From Macrocystis pyrifera (taxonomy: Eukaryota > Sar > Phaeophyceae > Laminariales > Laminariaceae): a stretch of DNA of 64,000 nucleotides. The stretch is from positions 1,666,929-1,730,928 of the forward strand of contig JASSKH010000002.1 of assembly GCA_031763025.1 (NCBI GenBank), written 5' to 3'. Below, piece after piece: positions 47,224-57,160 of this stretch. Numbering within the stretch: the first letter of the stretch is position 1; each line of letters opens with the position of its first letter. Position numbers and translations under genes: made by a program. Under the pieces are notes generated by a model, which did not search any database, had not been told where the DNA came from, and saw nothing but the letters and a program-made list of their open reading frames with translations.

Positions 47224-48018
47224 TTATTTTTTCGTTCGTGCGTGTCTGTTGGGTGCGAAACGACCGCTGAGGCGGACCATCGCATATACGATGTTCCGGT
47301 CTGAATCTGCCATGGCTGGGGGTGGAGGCTGGGGGTGGACCTTAACATCATGCGCGCGAGGCCGGTGTGCTTGGGGGGTTAGGATGTAGTAAATCCGTTT
47401 TTGGCCGTTGCGGCTGCTGATGCCGTTGAACGTATGGGATATTCTAACCTTGCGAGCGCTAAAAAACGTGTCCGTGAGAGCGTGTTTATTATTTGAAGCG
47501 AATGCCAGCCGGCGTTTGCCCTTATTATCACGTCCATACGCTCCAAGCACCCTACCGTCATGGCGCCTTTCCATCCTATTTCCAGTCCATGCGTTTGCGT
47601 CTACCAGCACGAACAGGCATTCCTTCGTTGGGATCTACCCAACCGTGTGCCCCAATTATTTCCAAAACTCCTGGTGTTGAGGTTGGCTTACGTTGGGGAA
47701 TAGGCAACAACTAGGTTGACCGCAACGCTTTCGCCAGTCGGCTCGATGCGCATAGACATAAGCCGTTCGTCAATTAACTGGTGAGTATAAACAGACTTAC
47801 GACATATCGCTTCCTTCACTGCCAAACCAACTCCATTATAGTACTTACCTGCCATCCGTTTCTTCTTGCCCAGAGCAGAAAACCTGGTATCCTGCTGCAA
47901 AAAACTCGGTTTTCCCAGGTCTCTTTGTTACCTGCAGGCCAACGAAGTCACAGCCCAGTTGTCGGGCCTTCGCCAGAACACACTCGGCATGCCCGTAACC
48001 ATTCCTCTCTTTCCCAGC
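47224..48018 (-). pseudogene. LINE AP-endonuclease, main part, frameshifted
   Basis: Three frames on the minus strand give successive endonuclease blocks. The first has [20 protein letters not shown], where the usual catalytic QE(T) has become QVT. The second has [13 protein letters not shown] and LVVAYSPT. The third has LVDANAWTGNRM (the D-x-N motif), TFFSARKVRISHTFNG and RIYYILTPQAH, where the family usually has RIDYIL. The segment joins the N-terminal piece at 49197-49343 once the nested LINE is ignored. Substituted catalytic positions and frameshifts mark it as inactive. Confidence 0.75.
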
Positions 48019-49192
48019 TTGATGCCTATTCAGGCAAAGTTTTGCTGAAAATGGTCGAGTCCCGCCTAAGTAACTACTGCGAGGTCGAAGGGACATTCCC
48101 CGAGGAACAGTGCGGCTTTCGCCCAGCACGATCAACGGTCGACATGCTGTTCGTCGTGCGCCGACTGCAACAACTCGGACGCGTTAGAAACCCCCCCCCT
48201 GTTCATGTGCGTAATCTACCTGCAGAAACCATTTGACTCCGTCGACCGCGACCTGCTGTGGGTTGTGCTCGCACGCTTCGCCATACCCGAGAAGATGCTA
48301 ACCGTTGTCCGCCAGTTCACGAAGGCATGCGAGCCCGCGTGCGTACGGATGACGGCGAGCACTCGGAATGGTTCGACGTCACTCAGGGGCTGCGGCAAGG
48401 ATGTGTCTTGTCATCACTTCTATTCAATGTCTTCTTCGCTGCTGTGATACACGCCGTGCTGGTACGCTTCAATGAAGACCCATATATTTTGAGGGACTTG
48501 GTTCACCTCGAGGAGGACCTCGGCGAGGACGGGGTGACGGTTGACCCACTAACTTGCGTACGGAGGGAAGTATGGGGTATGCTGTTCGCGGACGATGCAT
48601 GCATTGTGTTTATGTCGGCGCAAGGCCTTGCGAAGATGATTACCGTCATTGTGACCGTTTTCGAAGCAGGAGGCCTCACCTTATCCGTAAAGTAAACGGA
48701 GACCATGCTACTGCGGACACCGAATCAGGCATCCCAGACCTCTCCGCTCGTCATCGAATCAGCGGGACAGAGATACAGACTGAAGATACAGTTTTTGTAT
48801 GTGGGCGGTCTTGTCGTCGCAAGCGCTGATATTATACCATGGATCACACGAGGGATTCGACTCGCATGGGCATGCTAACTGTATGATATGGACTTTCTGA
48901 AGTCCTTGCGTCGTTTGTGTGCTGTTTAATTTAAACATTTTCATTTTTAGTTTCTTCTTATGTTTTGGTTTTGCTTGTGTTGCTGTGTTCTCGTGCCCGG
49001 TACGCTGGCATTTCACTTGCTTGACACTTGAATTTACGAAAAAAAAAGTCTTCCTCTGTCTCACAGTTTGTGACCACGGAATCAGTATCTATCTAGGATA
49101 TTGAATCAGGACGGACACTGGGTGTACTGATGAAGCTGGGTAGAAAATACTATTTAATGTGAAGACAACAACAACAACAACAACAACAACAA
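48019..49192 (+). mobile_element. 5'-truncated LINE of the same family, plus strand, nested
   Basis: Homology to the minus copy starts at TATTCAGGCAAA (48028) within the RT domain. It runs through the RT to about 48878, skips the C-terminal region, resumes in the 3' UTR and ends in ~10 AAC/ACA triplets (49165-49194). It lies inside the endonuclease of the minus-strand LINE. Only CAGC (48015-48018 and 49193-49196) is shared at the two borders. Confidence 0.8.
48040..48878 (+). pseudogene. LINE reverse transcriptase, plus copy
   Basis: Frames carry [40 protein letters not shown], then [20 protein letters not shown] and [12 protein letters not shown]. The FADD catalytic box is intact. A frameshift within the block at about 48220-48360 and a TAA after LTLSVK break the frame. 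The N-terminal endonuclease was never copied (5' truncation). Confidence 0.75.
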
Positions 49193-49196
49193 CAGC

Positions 49197-49343
49197 CAGG
49201 GTACGCACATTGTAGGTCGCTACCGTCACAAGTGCCGCCTTCTGTCTTGCTCGAGCCTCGCGTGCTGCAAACTTTGCTAGCCGACACGTGGTCCGACCCC
49301 TCCTTATTTTTTCTATCTTTCTCCTTATTTTTCCTTGTATCAC
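49197..49343 (-). pseudogene. LINE AP-endonuclease, N-terminal piece
   Basis: On the minus strand this reads a basic leader (KIRRKIEKIRRGRTTCRLAK) and then VTVATYNVRTLA, the standard first motif (T/S-x-N-x-R) of AP endonucleases in LINEs. It breaks off at the (AAC)n tail of the plus-strand LINE. The frame continues across the gap at 48018. Confidence 0.7.
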
Positions 49344-52040
49344 AATGTAGGCTCTCTGTTTCCAGTCCGGTGCGCGCCTTCGTTTCTAATGGCTGCGTCT
49401 GAGCCCAACCCCACTACGATGTGTTAACCTTCGGTAGGGTCGTTAAGACCACTAATACTTGGTTGCCCGTTTCACACCCCGTACACCATATTGTGCCCGT
49501 GAAAACCCCGAGTTCGATGGTCGGATTGGATACCACTAAACGACGCCGTTCTGTCTGAATGCGCTCTTACGTTATTTCGACAGGGACGCGTCCTGGTGGT
49601 TTCAGCACCGCGCTATCTCCGAACAGCCTGTCCCTGAATATGCAACCATTGTGTACAATATGATTCCATCACAGCGTTCAATACCTCTAAGGGACTAAGT
49701 GGTACGCTTTTCCTTGTGGCACATAATTCCTGCCTCTCTCAGAACTTGTTCTGCCCTTCACGAGATCTGACACTGACTTGGGGCTCCGCTGATCCCCACG
49801 TTGTGATTGGTGTATTGCCGTGCCATCTTAAATCCGTGATTCGTCGCGGTTGTTGGACAGGACAGGTGTTGCAGGCGTAATGCGGACCTCACCATAGTTT
49901 GAAATGCTCTTGACCAGGAAAGATTTGCGAGCATCTGCGCGCTACTCAGAGGCGAGGGTTTCCTCGAGGAGACACTGTTTCTTGGGTGTTTCTCACCATC
50001 AGCCCCATGGATTTAGGGTAACCGTCTGATTAGCATGGGTCCGTTATTTCCTCTGCGCAATCGAGCTATTCTGGCAGTCCCTTTCAAGACAACAACCGTG
50101 TTTGGCTTCGATTCAGTGGCTACACCGTATAGCTATCGTAAAGGCCTCTTCTGGCCTATTTGAGCAATGCCCTGTTGCCCCAAACCGCCGCAACAATGGA
50201 GTTCCTAATGACCTATGAAGTCCCCGCCCATACGTTCCTGAAAATGAGTTAAGCCCCCTCCCCCCCCCATACGGTCCTTGACGACTACCTGGTATTGCCC
50301 ATACTGCAAGCGACGGAGTTCGATAGCTGACACACAAATAAGTGGCCAGTACTTTCGTCCGGCTTCCCTCTGGCCCTGTGCATCGGAATAACATGTGACC
50401 CACCTGCACACGATGAATACGTCCACCACCTACGGATAGCAGATATCCAGCCATAGAGGAGTAGCTGCGATCGGGACAAAAAAACGTGTAGTAGTTCTCA
50501 AACATCGCATATATCATCAAGCTCAGCTACTTTAGGGTGTGTTGTAATATTGGAGGGGCTGTAGCGCAAGGCACCGTCAAGACCGACTTTCCTTTCTGAC
50601 GGTGGGCCACACAAGCTGGCTTTGCCGTTTTCCCGGTCTGCCATCACACGCAGGCACATGGGCGTTGATGATGTAGTTCGGTGGCAGGTTTAAAGAGGGT
50701 TGATCCTATTGAGTGCTGAACAAGGTTCTATTGCCCCGGCACGCAGCTGTGGCTTGCATGGTATGCCATTCGAGAAACAACAATGCATCATCGTGTCTCT
50801 CTGGATGGATTGCTCTGAGTGCGTGCAGGCTACTTTGAGATTGGTTGTGTCGGCTGTAGGCTTTTACGATGTGGTTGTCTCGGAATTCCGTCCCATATTA
50901 GTCGAATTTTATTCGCTGACTTCGAACACGCGTGACACACCCTGACAAAGAAGCTCCAAAGGTTGATGGCAAAGGCTCACCTCGCCCAACTTAGGCGAGA
51001 GAGCTGAAACTCTGCTGTGCTTGCGAGGGCACAGCTCCTGCGATGAATTTTCACTCTCTTGTTGGTGTATGAGTCTCCGTCTCGTGGATGCCTGGGTTTC
51101 TCGACATTCGTGAATTGTGTGTTAAACCTGTCGTGTGAGATGTTGCTGTGTTCCCGGGATGTAGCGTACGTTGCTTGGTTCGAGGGATGTATGCCAACTC
51201 TAAATTGCTAAAATTACGTCTACGGACAACACAAAAACAGTAACAGTTGGCTTCGTTACCGTTGCTACAAGACCGCAATAGAACAACGCAAAAACATGTG
51301 TTCTTGATCGAACTACAAACCGATCGTGAAGTGTCCCACCGTGATGGTCCTGTGCAGTTTGTTGGTATCCTAAAATGTGTTCGCCATTGTGTCACCTAGA
51401 TAAGGTTGCTTACTACGTAGCAGCAGGAACAACCCTGTCAGCATGGACAAAGTATGGTACTACGGAGACAGCATATTAATATATTATGTCAAAAAGGTCC
51501 ATGCCTCACAACTACCAATAAGAAGCTATTTACTTGTTGCTGCAAAGGCTGTTTCCTACCAGGTATGCCGTTCGGTCTTTGCGGTTCAGGTTTGGAGCCG
51601 ATCGCATTTTCAAATGTGAACTTGGCATATCCTTCCACTGCGGAAAAATAGAATATATTGTATCAACTGTTTAATCAGTCGAACTCACAGCTGACGTATT
51701 TTAAAATTTATAAAATATATTGTGCGTGCAGACATTCGAGCACACGACGAGATCAACTGCTGTTGTTGTGGTCCGGCGCCGCGACGAGACGCGCTGGGTG
51801 CACTGTGATGTGGGAGTGGGAGAGTAAGTAAGGGTTCCACGGGATGATGATCCACAGAAGAAGTGTGACACAGGTGTCTGTGCTTGGTCAAACTCAGACC
51901 TAGTTCTTTTTGGAGTTCTCTTGTTTTATTGGTGCAAGGCTTGCTCAAAAGGGGCAAGTGAGAAGAGTGAGGAGAGAGGGGGGGGGGGGGAGCACATGCT
52001 TTTTGAAGCCAGGAGAATCCTCTGGCTTCAACCGGCTATA
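49344..52040. other. No recognisable gene
   Basis: Unique-looking sequence with only short frames and no domain signatures, splice-chain or repeat family seen elsewhere in the window. It may be decayed retroelement or intergenic DNA. Confidence 0.4.
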
Positions 52041-52045
52041 TTCTA

Positions 52046-52355
52046 CTGGCAAGGGTGCATGCGTCACCCTCACTTCAACAGTGCAACGTCCCGTAAAAGT
52101 GCATGGGTTGCCCTCAACTTCAATAGTACAACGCCCCGTAAAGGTGCATGCGTTGCCCTCAACTCCAATAGTACAACACCCCGTAAGGGTGCATGCGTTA
52201 CTCTAAACTTCAGTAATACAACACCCCGTAAGGGTGCATGCGTTACTCTAAGCTTCAATAGTACAATAACCATAAGTGAACATACGATACTCTAAACTTC
52301 AATAGTACAACACCCCGTAAGGGTGCATGCGTTATTCTCAGCTGCAATAGTACAA
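52046..52355. repeat. 45-bp tandem repeat, ~7 units
   Basis: Units of ACCCCGTAAGGGTGCATGCG followed by TTACTCTAAACTTCAATAGT recur every 45 bases, one unit being diverged at 52262-52300. On the minus strand the period equals 15 codons (LRATHAPLRGVVLLK). That frame is short and has no context of a gene. Confidence 0.85.
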
Positions 52356-52451
52356 CCTTCTAACCTGCATATCAGATTCTACAGATATACTAACCTGTGT
52401 ATCGACAGATATCAAATGGTAAACAGGGTACGACCCGACTAGAACAATAAT

Positions 52452-53290
52452 ATGTAACGGCCCCTGCTGATGGTTGGTCTATTGACTACCAACCAAGGTA
52501 CTCTATCACATTAGCCCACCCTGAATATCCGTAGATGCAGATCCCACGACGATATAGAGATGGCTATTTAAGACATCAGAAAAATCGAAAGAGGGGGGTC
52601 GAAGATACTGCTATTCAAAACAAACGACAGACTAACGAGATCATAGACCAACCCACACCTCGTAAATGAGGCTAAGACGCCTCTGGTAGGGGCAGCAGTC
52701 GTGCTAGAGATGGAGAACGTCAAGGAAACGCAGTAGTGAAGGCACGACGGGATGTTCGTCGTGGTACAATACGTAACTAGGAATACCAAGGGGGGGGGGA
52801 GGCGGCAACTGAGGGCCCGATGCGACCCGTCGTGGCTACACGCGGTGTAAGCTACGAGAGAGGCGGGAGAGACCGAGCCAGGCAAGGTACGAACTAGTAA
52901 GCGGGAGAAAAATCCGGCAAAATACTTGATATAGAGCGAAGTCTACATGAAGCTAGAGCGACAGGGACACAACAAAGTCCCCATGGATTGGTTGTCAAGC
53001 AAAGACTATGAAGAAGAAAAGAAAAAAAAAAGAAGAGAAGCAAGGAAAGAAGAAATGGAAAAAGAAAAATAATGAAGACCGAAAAACCGCCCCTATGGAA
53101 AAGCAGAAGGAGGTATAACAGAAAGGTTGGCCCTGGAGGTACAACAACACTTTCTGTTGCGAATTGCGTCCTAGCGAAACAAACGAAACGTGAGGTGTTA
53201 GATAGAATCAACACACAAAGCGAACGCGTGTCAAAGACAGCGGACGCACAGAATATACCGGTCCCAAAACTAGTAGTACACTACAATCTA
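52452..53290 (-). other. Possible 3' LTR or downstream flank of the minus gypsy element
   Basis: Read on the minus strand, the region after the last pol codon ends ..GGGGCCGTTACA at 52452, which looks like an LTR end (TG..CA borders). No matching copy was found on the gag side within the window, so the assignment is weak. A purine-rich stretch at 53000-53075 (plus strand) is of the wrong strand for a polypurine tract. Confidence 0.2.
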
Positions 53291-53306
53291 ACGCATCCGT
53301 CGACCA

Positions 53307-53895
53307 TCAGCTACTGTTAACTGGCTGGGGCGGATGAGTGTTTGGGGGGGGTGCATTAGCATTACGTAGTACTCCGCGTGCTAGTCCTCCGGCCTGATGA
53401 TGCTGAAGGCACCAGGATCCTTGAGTGGCGCTCCGTGAAGTGACGTAGAGGGACGGAAGGAGTTTGATCTTGATCGGTCCCGGGTCGTCGAGGAAGCGGA
53501 CGATGTAGAAGTGAGTGGAGGAGGTGTCGGTCGAGGCGCGCGGAGCAACTTTGCCCAACCACCAGAGACCATCGCGGGCCTTGTACCAGAGGTGTGCCCC
53601 GGCAGGTAGAGGTGAGGAGCTGAAACGGTGAAGCCAGAGGGTGCGTGGTACGAGGCTGTATCCGGGAGCGAGGAAGATTTCGCCCCGGGACCGCGAAAGT
53701 TCACGGTGAGCGGCCCCGATGCGCATCTGGCGGTATGAACGGTTGGTCTGGCGATGCTGTGAAGGGTTTCCCGACCAATAGCGGAGGATGTGGGGTCGGT
53801 GGAGCTGTAGGTCACGTTCGTGTTCCCAAGAAGGGCTAAGGAGCCCGGTCCAGTGTGTTTCGTACATCACGGCGAGAACGCCTCCCCGACCTGAC
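53307..53895 (-). pseudogene. Gypsy pol C-terminus: chromodomain plus aromatic 'FLDDPGPI' tail
   Basis: The frame reads GRGGVLAVMYETHWTGLL..PSWEHERDLQLHRPHILRYW, a chromodomain-like block. A ~60-residue region then contains AHLWYKARDGLWWLGKV and YIVRFLDDPGPIKIKL. Chromodomains in this position bias integration toward particular chromatin. The second block is small, aromatic and beta-rich in look and could be a Tudor/SH3-like fold; that is inference. It starts right after the integrase zinc finger in an overlapping frame, the catalytic core being deleted. Confidence 0.65.
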
Positions 53896-55672
53896 ACTTG
53901 AGGCAGCGGCGGAGACACCAGCGGGTGGAGATGTCTATGCCGATCCACCAATAGAAGCGCATAAGGATGCTGAGTGTCCGAGCAACACCCAGGTGGCAAG
54001 AGGTAGTGGATTGGCAAGTGTGTAGGACCCACGATCGCATCAATATTGGGACGTAAATGCGAGGTGGCGATGTGAGGGGTTGCGGTGTAGTCGTACGAGG
54101 TTGGCCCAGGGGGGTTATGTGTGGTCGGTAAACGAGAAGAACTGTGTCGTCGTCGGTTGTATGCAGCTGGCCTTTCGCGGCGAGGGCGAGGACCTCCGAG
54201 AGAAGTGGGCGACGGGTCGAGGGAATGTAGTCCAAGAGGTCACCCGGTGGTGGTGAAGGTGAGCCCAAGGAAAGACATCGTATGGTAGCTGAGCAAAGGG
54301 GTTCGGTGCGTTGTTCGCGCGCCCAATCGGTGGAGGTATAACGCTCAACGCGGGAACTAAGGTGTGGGTCGTCAGCAGACCGGACAACGGGTTCAGGTAG
54401 AGGGAGTGGCTGAGTAGGGGAGGGCGGGGGAGAAGGCCCTGGGGCGGTGGACTGTGGTGGTGGCAGGGACAGTGGTGGCGTAGCGTCGGCTGGAGTCGCT
54501 GGTGAGGGCGAGTCTTGAGCGGCGCCGCGACGAGCTGTATCCGGTCGTCGCGGCAGTGGCCTGGGTGCGACGGCAGGTGAACGGCGGTGGGTTGGTGAGG
54601 GTCTTGTGAGTGCCGTAGTTGACGATCGACAGCCAAATCCGTAGTCCGTAGGAGTAAGGGGGGTCCCAGCAGCAGCGGCAGAACGGCGACGGGTTCGAGA
54701 AGAAATTAGGCCTGACGAGGTACGAGGAGTGGCCGAAGGTGCGACGCCCAAGGTGGGCGATGGCGAGACGAAGGGTGGCCTGAAAGCCACACCAGCAGGA
54801 GCGCCAGCGGTCACGGCGGCTTTCTCGGAGCTGGGAGGCGATTCGGCGATGGAGTCGAGGATAGAGAGGTGACCGATGAAGGCGCTGCGAAGCGAGTTGA
54901 CGGTGGGGTCTTGGGCAAGGCGGGGGCCGGCGGGAAGGCTGCGAGGCGGTCCAGCGGCGGGATTTTGAGCAAAGCGGGGGCCGGCGAGGAGGCTGCGAGG
55001 CGACCCAGCGGCAGTGGCTTGAGCAAAGCGGGGGCCGGCGGGAAGGCTGCGAGGCGATCTAGCGGCAGTGGCTTGAGCAAAGCGGGGGGCGACGGGAAGG
55101 CTGCGAGGCGATCCAGCGGCAGTGGCTTGAGCAAAGCGGGGGCCGACGGGAAGGCTGCGAGGCGATCCAGCGGCAGTGTCTTGAGCAAAGCGGGGACCGA
55201 CGGGAAGGCTGCGAGGCGATCCAGCGGCAGTGTCTTGAGCAAAGCGGGGGCCGGCGGGAAGGCTGCGAGGCGATCCAGCGGCAGTGTCTTGAGCAAAGCG
55301 GGGACCGGCGGGAAGGCTGCGAGGCGACCCAGCGGCAGTGTCTTGAGCAAAGCGGGGGCCAGCGGGAAGGCTGTGAGGCGATCCGGCGGCAGTGTCTTGA
55401 GCAAAGCGAGGGGCGACGGGAAGGCTGCGAGGCGATCCAGCGGCAGTGTCTTGAGCAAAGCGGGGGCCGGCGGGAAGGCTGCGAGGCGATCCAGCGGCAG
55501 TGTCTTGAGAAAGGCGGGGGCCGGCGGGAAGGCTGCGAGGCGATCCAGCGGCAGTGTCTTGAGCAAAGCGGGGGCCGGCGGGAGAGCCGCGAGGCGATCC
55601 GGCGGCGGGGTCTTGAACGGTGGTAGAAGTTACAGTAGAGCAGGGGGTAAGAACCAAGTCCGAGTTGTCCAT
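53867..55672 (-). pseudogene. Gypsy pol: 18-residue repeat linker and integrase zinc finger
   Basis: A 601-codon frame begins after RNase H. Residues ~20-270 are about 13 units of an 18-residue repeat (DTAAGSPRSLPAGPRFAQ). A Pro/Ser/Ala/Arg-rich linker follows, then STDWAREQRTEPLCSATIR and RRPLLSEVLALAAKGQL. The HHCC zinc finger (H..CHLGVARTLSILMRFYWWIG..CLRRCLKC) lies at 54022-53885. The frame then ends at GEAFSP, because the integrase core has been lost and the next domain lies in another frame. A linker this long between RNase H and integrase is unusual. Confidence 0.75.
54905..55625. repeat. 54-bp tandem array within pol, ~13 units
   Basis: The unit (plus strand GCAAAGCGGGGGCCGGCGGG plus AAGGCTGCGAGGCGATCCAG plus 14 more bases) is repeated with small changes. 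Since 54 is divisible by three and the unit lacks stops, three minus-strand frames and one plus-strand frame stay open. The plus-strand frame at 54869-55753 is therefore a shadow. Confidence 0.9.
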
Positions 55673-56307
55673 ACGTGGTCCGTGTCGACGGAAATCGCCA
55701 AAGTCGTTTTCGGTGCAAGGGAGTGGTGGGATGGTGTCGCAGGGGGCGGTTGAGGGTGGGACAAGCCACCCAAGCCGATGCCCGGGGTGAAGGGGTCGAT
55801 CGGAGTAAAACCGCAGGCTTGGATAAGGTAGATACCGATGGCGTCGGGAGGGGTGAGGCGGTTGGGTCCGGTGCGGTCGAGATCGGTTGCTGGTTGTGGG
55901 AGTCGCGACAGGAAATCGGCATTGCCGTTAGCTGAGCCTTTTCGGTACTCCAAGGTGTAGGAGTAGGCGGAGAGGAATTCCAGCCAGCGCTGGACGCGAG
56001 CGTTGTGTTCGCCGACTTTAGCGATACTCGCAAGCGCCTTGTGGTCAGAGTAAATGTGGAACTTGGTGGACCAGAGGTGGCCGCGGAGGCGTTTGATGGC
56101 CCAGACGATGCTACCGGCTTCGAGGTCGAGGGGGGTCCAGGATCGTTCGTTGTCGAGGGTGGTGCGGCTGATAAAGACGATGGGGCGAACGGAACCGTCG
56201 ATTTGTTCTTGTTCGAGAGTCGCGCCAAAACCGTCGATGCTGGCGTCGCAGTAGAGGCGAAAAGGTCGGGAGTTGTCGGCAACGGCGTCCCAGTCGGGGT
56301 ATACCAA
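55630..56307 (-). pseudogene. Gypsy RNase H domain
   Basis: Residues ~10-135 of this frame (about 56280-55903) form a gypsy-type RNase H that would degrade the RNA strand after reverse transcription. All four metal-binding carboxylates are visible: D21 (LYCDAS), E63 (PLDLEAGS), D88 (IYSDHKAL) and D131 (GNADFLSRL). The domain itself looks intact. It is joined to the RT upstream by a frameshift near 56300 and to the repeat linker by another near 55650. Confidence 0.8.
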
Positions 56308-57160
56308 GATCCTTGGAGCAGGGCGTTAATGGGTCGGAGCCGAGTGGAGAGGTTCTTCAGGAATTTACGGTAGTATCCAATGCCTCCGAGGAGTGAGCGC
56401 ACTTGCTTGGTGTTCGTAGGCATGGGCATCTGAGTTAGGGCGGCAACCTTGTCGGTGTTAGGGCTAACGCCGGAGGAGGAAACGGTGTGTCCCAAAAAGT
56501 CGGCGCTGGTAGCGCCAAGCTTGGCTTTGGACGGTGAGAGCTTGAGGTTGTGTTTTTGAAGGCGTTCGAAAAGGGAGCGGATATTGGCGACGTGGGCCGT
56601 GGGGTCGGGGTCGAAAACTAGGACGTCGTCGAGGTAGGCCGCTATACGCGGTTAAGGTCTTTGATGACCTCGTTCATGACCTTGGCAAACCAGCCGGGCG
56701 CGGCGCTGCTGCCTTGGGGCATGACGAGCCACTCGAAGAGTCGGGTGGGCGTGCAGAAGGCAGTCAGGGGTATGGTGTCCTTGTCGATGGTGATCTGGTG
56801 GAACGAAGACACGAGATCGAACAGGGAGAAGATGCGGCCTTTACCGAGGGAGTCGAGAACCTCGTCGACGCGGGGGATGGGCAGTTGACCCAGGGAGCTG
56901 ATGGCGTTAAGCTTTTTGTAGTTCACGGTTATCCGAACATTCCGAACATTGCCGTCTTTCTTGGGAATGGCGACCATAGGGCTGGCGTAAAGGGAAGTGG
57001 AGTGTTGGATCAGACCGACAGCCAGATATTGGTCGAGTACAGCGTCGGCCTTTTTGGCGAGGATAGGGTTGATCCGGTAAGGGCGGGAAAATACGGGGGC
57101 GCTATCCGGGGGGATAGAAATCTTAAACGGAATAAGGGAGCACGAGCCGAAGTCGGTTTT
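56308..57160 (-). pseudogene. Gypsy reverse transcriptase, frameshifted at the catalytic box
   Basis: The domain starts at SKTDFGSCSLIPFKI and includes YASPMVAIPKKDGNVRNVRI, DLVSSFHQITI (first catalytic Asp), LFEWLVMPQGSSAAP, AAYLDDVLVF (the Y-x-D-D box) and FLGHTVSSSGVSPNTDKV. The RT copies element RNA into DNA. One frame closes at DLNRV* (56642), while YLDD is read in another frame beginning a few bases earlier, so the catalytic box is split from the N-terminal half. Another shift separates it from the preceding protease/linker frame at about 57160. Confidence 0.8.

Larger units (their letters stand above)
44456..49343 (-). mobile_element. LINE (AP endonuclease + RT), minus strand, interrupted by a second LINE
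   Basis: Read on the minus strand the order is an N-terminal endonuclease segment (49343-49197), a foreign insertion (49192-48019), the rest of the endonuclease (48018-47224), a linker, reverse transcriptase, a C-terminal domain, a 3' UTR and an (AAC)n tail ending at 44456. Several frameshifts are present. The short microsatellite tail in place of poly(A) and the EN-RT order fit a non-LTR element of RTE/CR1-like type; the clade is not certain. Confidence 0.8.

Noticed and set aside
44456-49343. Twin-priming inversion as the explanation for the opposite-strand LINE part
   Set aside because: The plus part duplicates RT and 3' UTR sequence also present in the minus copy and has its own (AAC)n tail, so it is a second insertion.
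52452-53290. Definite 3' LTR
   Set aside because: Only one TG/CA-type border is visible and no matching LTR was found near gag, so it is kept only as a weak possibility.
54869-55753. 294-codon plus-strand frame rich in Gly, Ala, Ser and Lys
   Set aside because: It is the antisense of the 54-bp tandem array in the gypsy pol; the unit has no stops in that frame.
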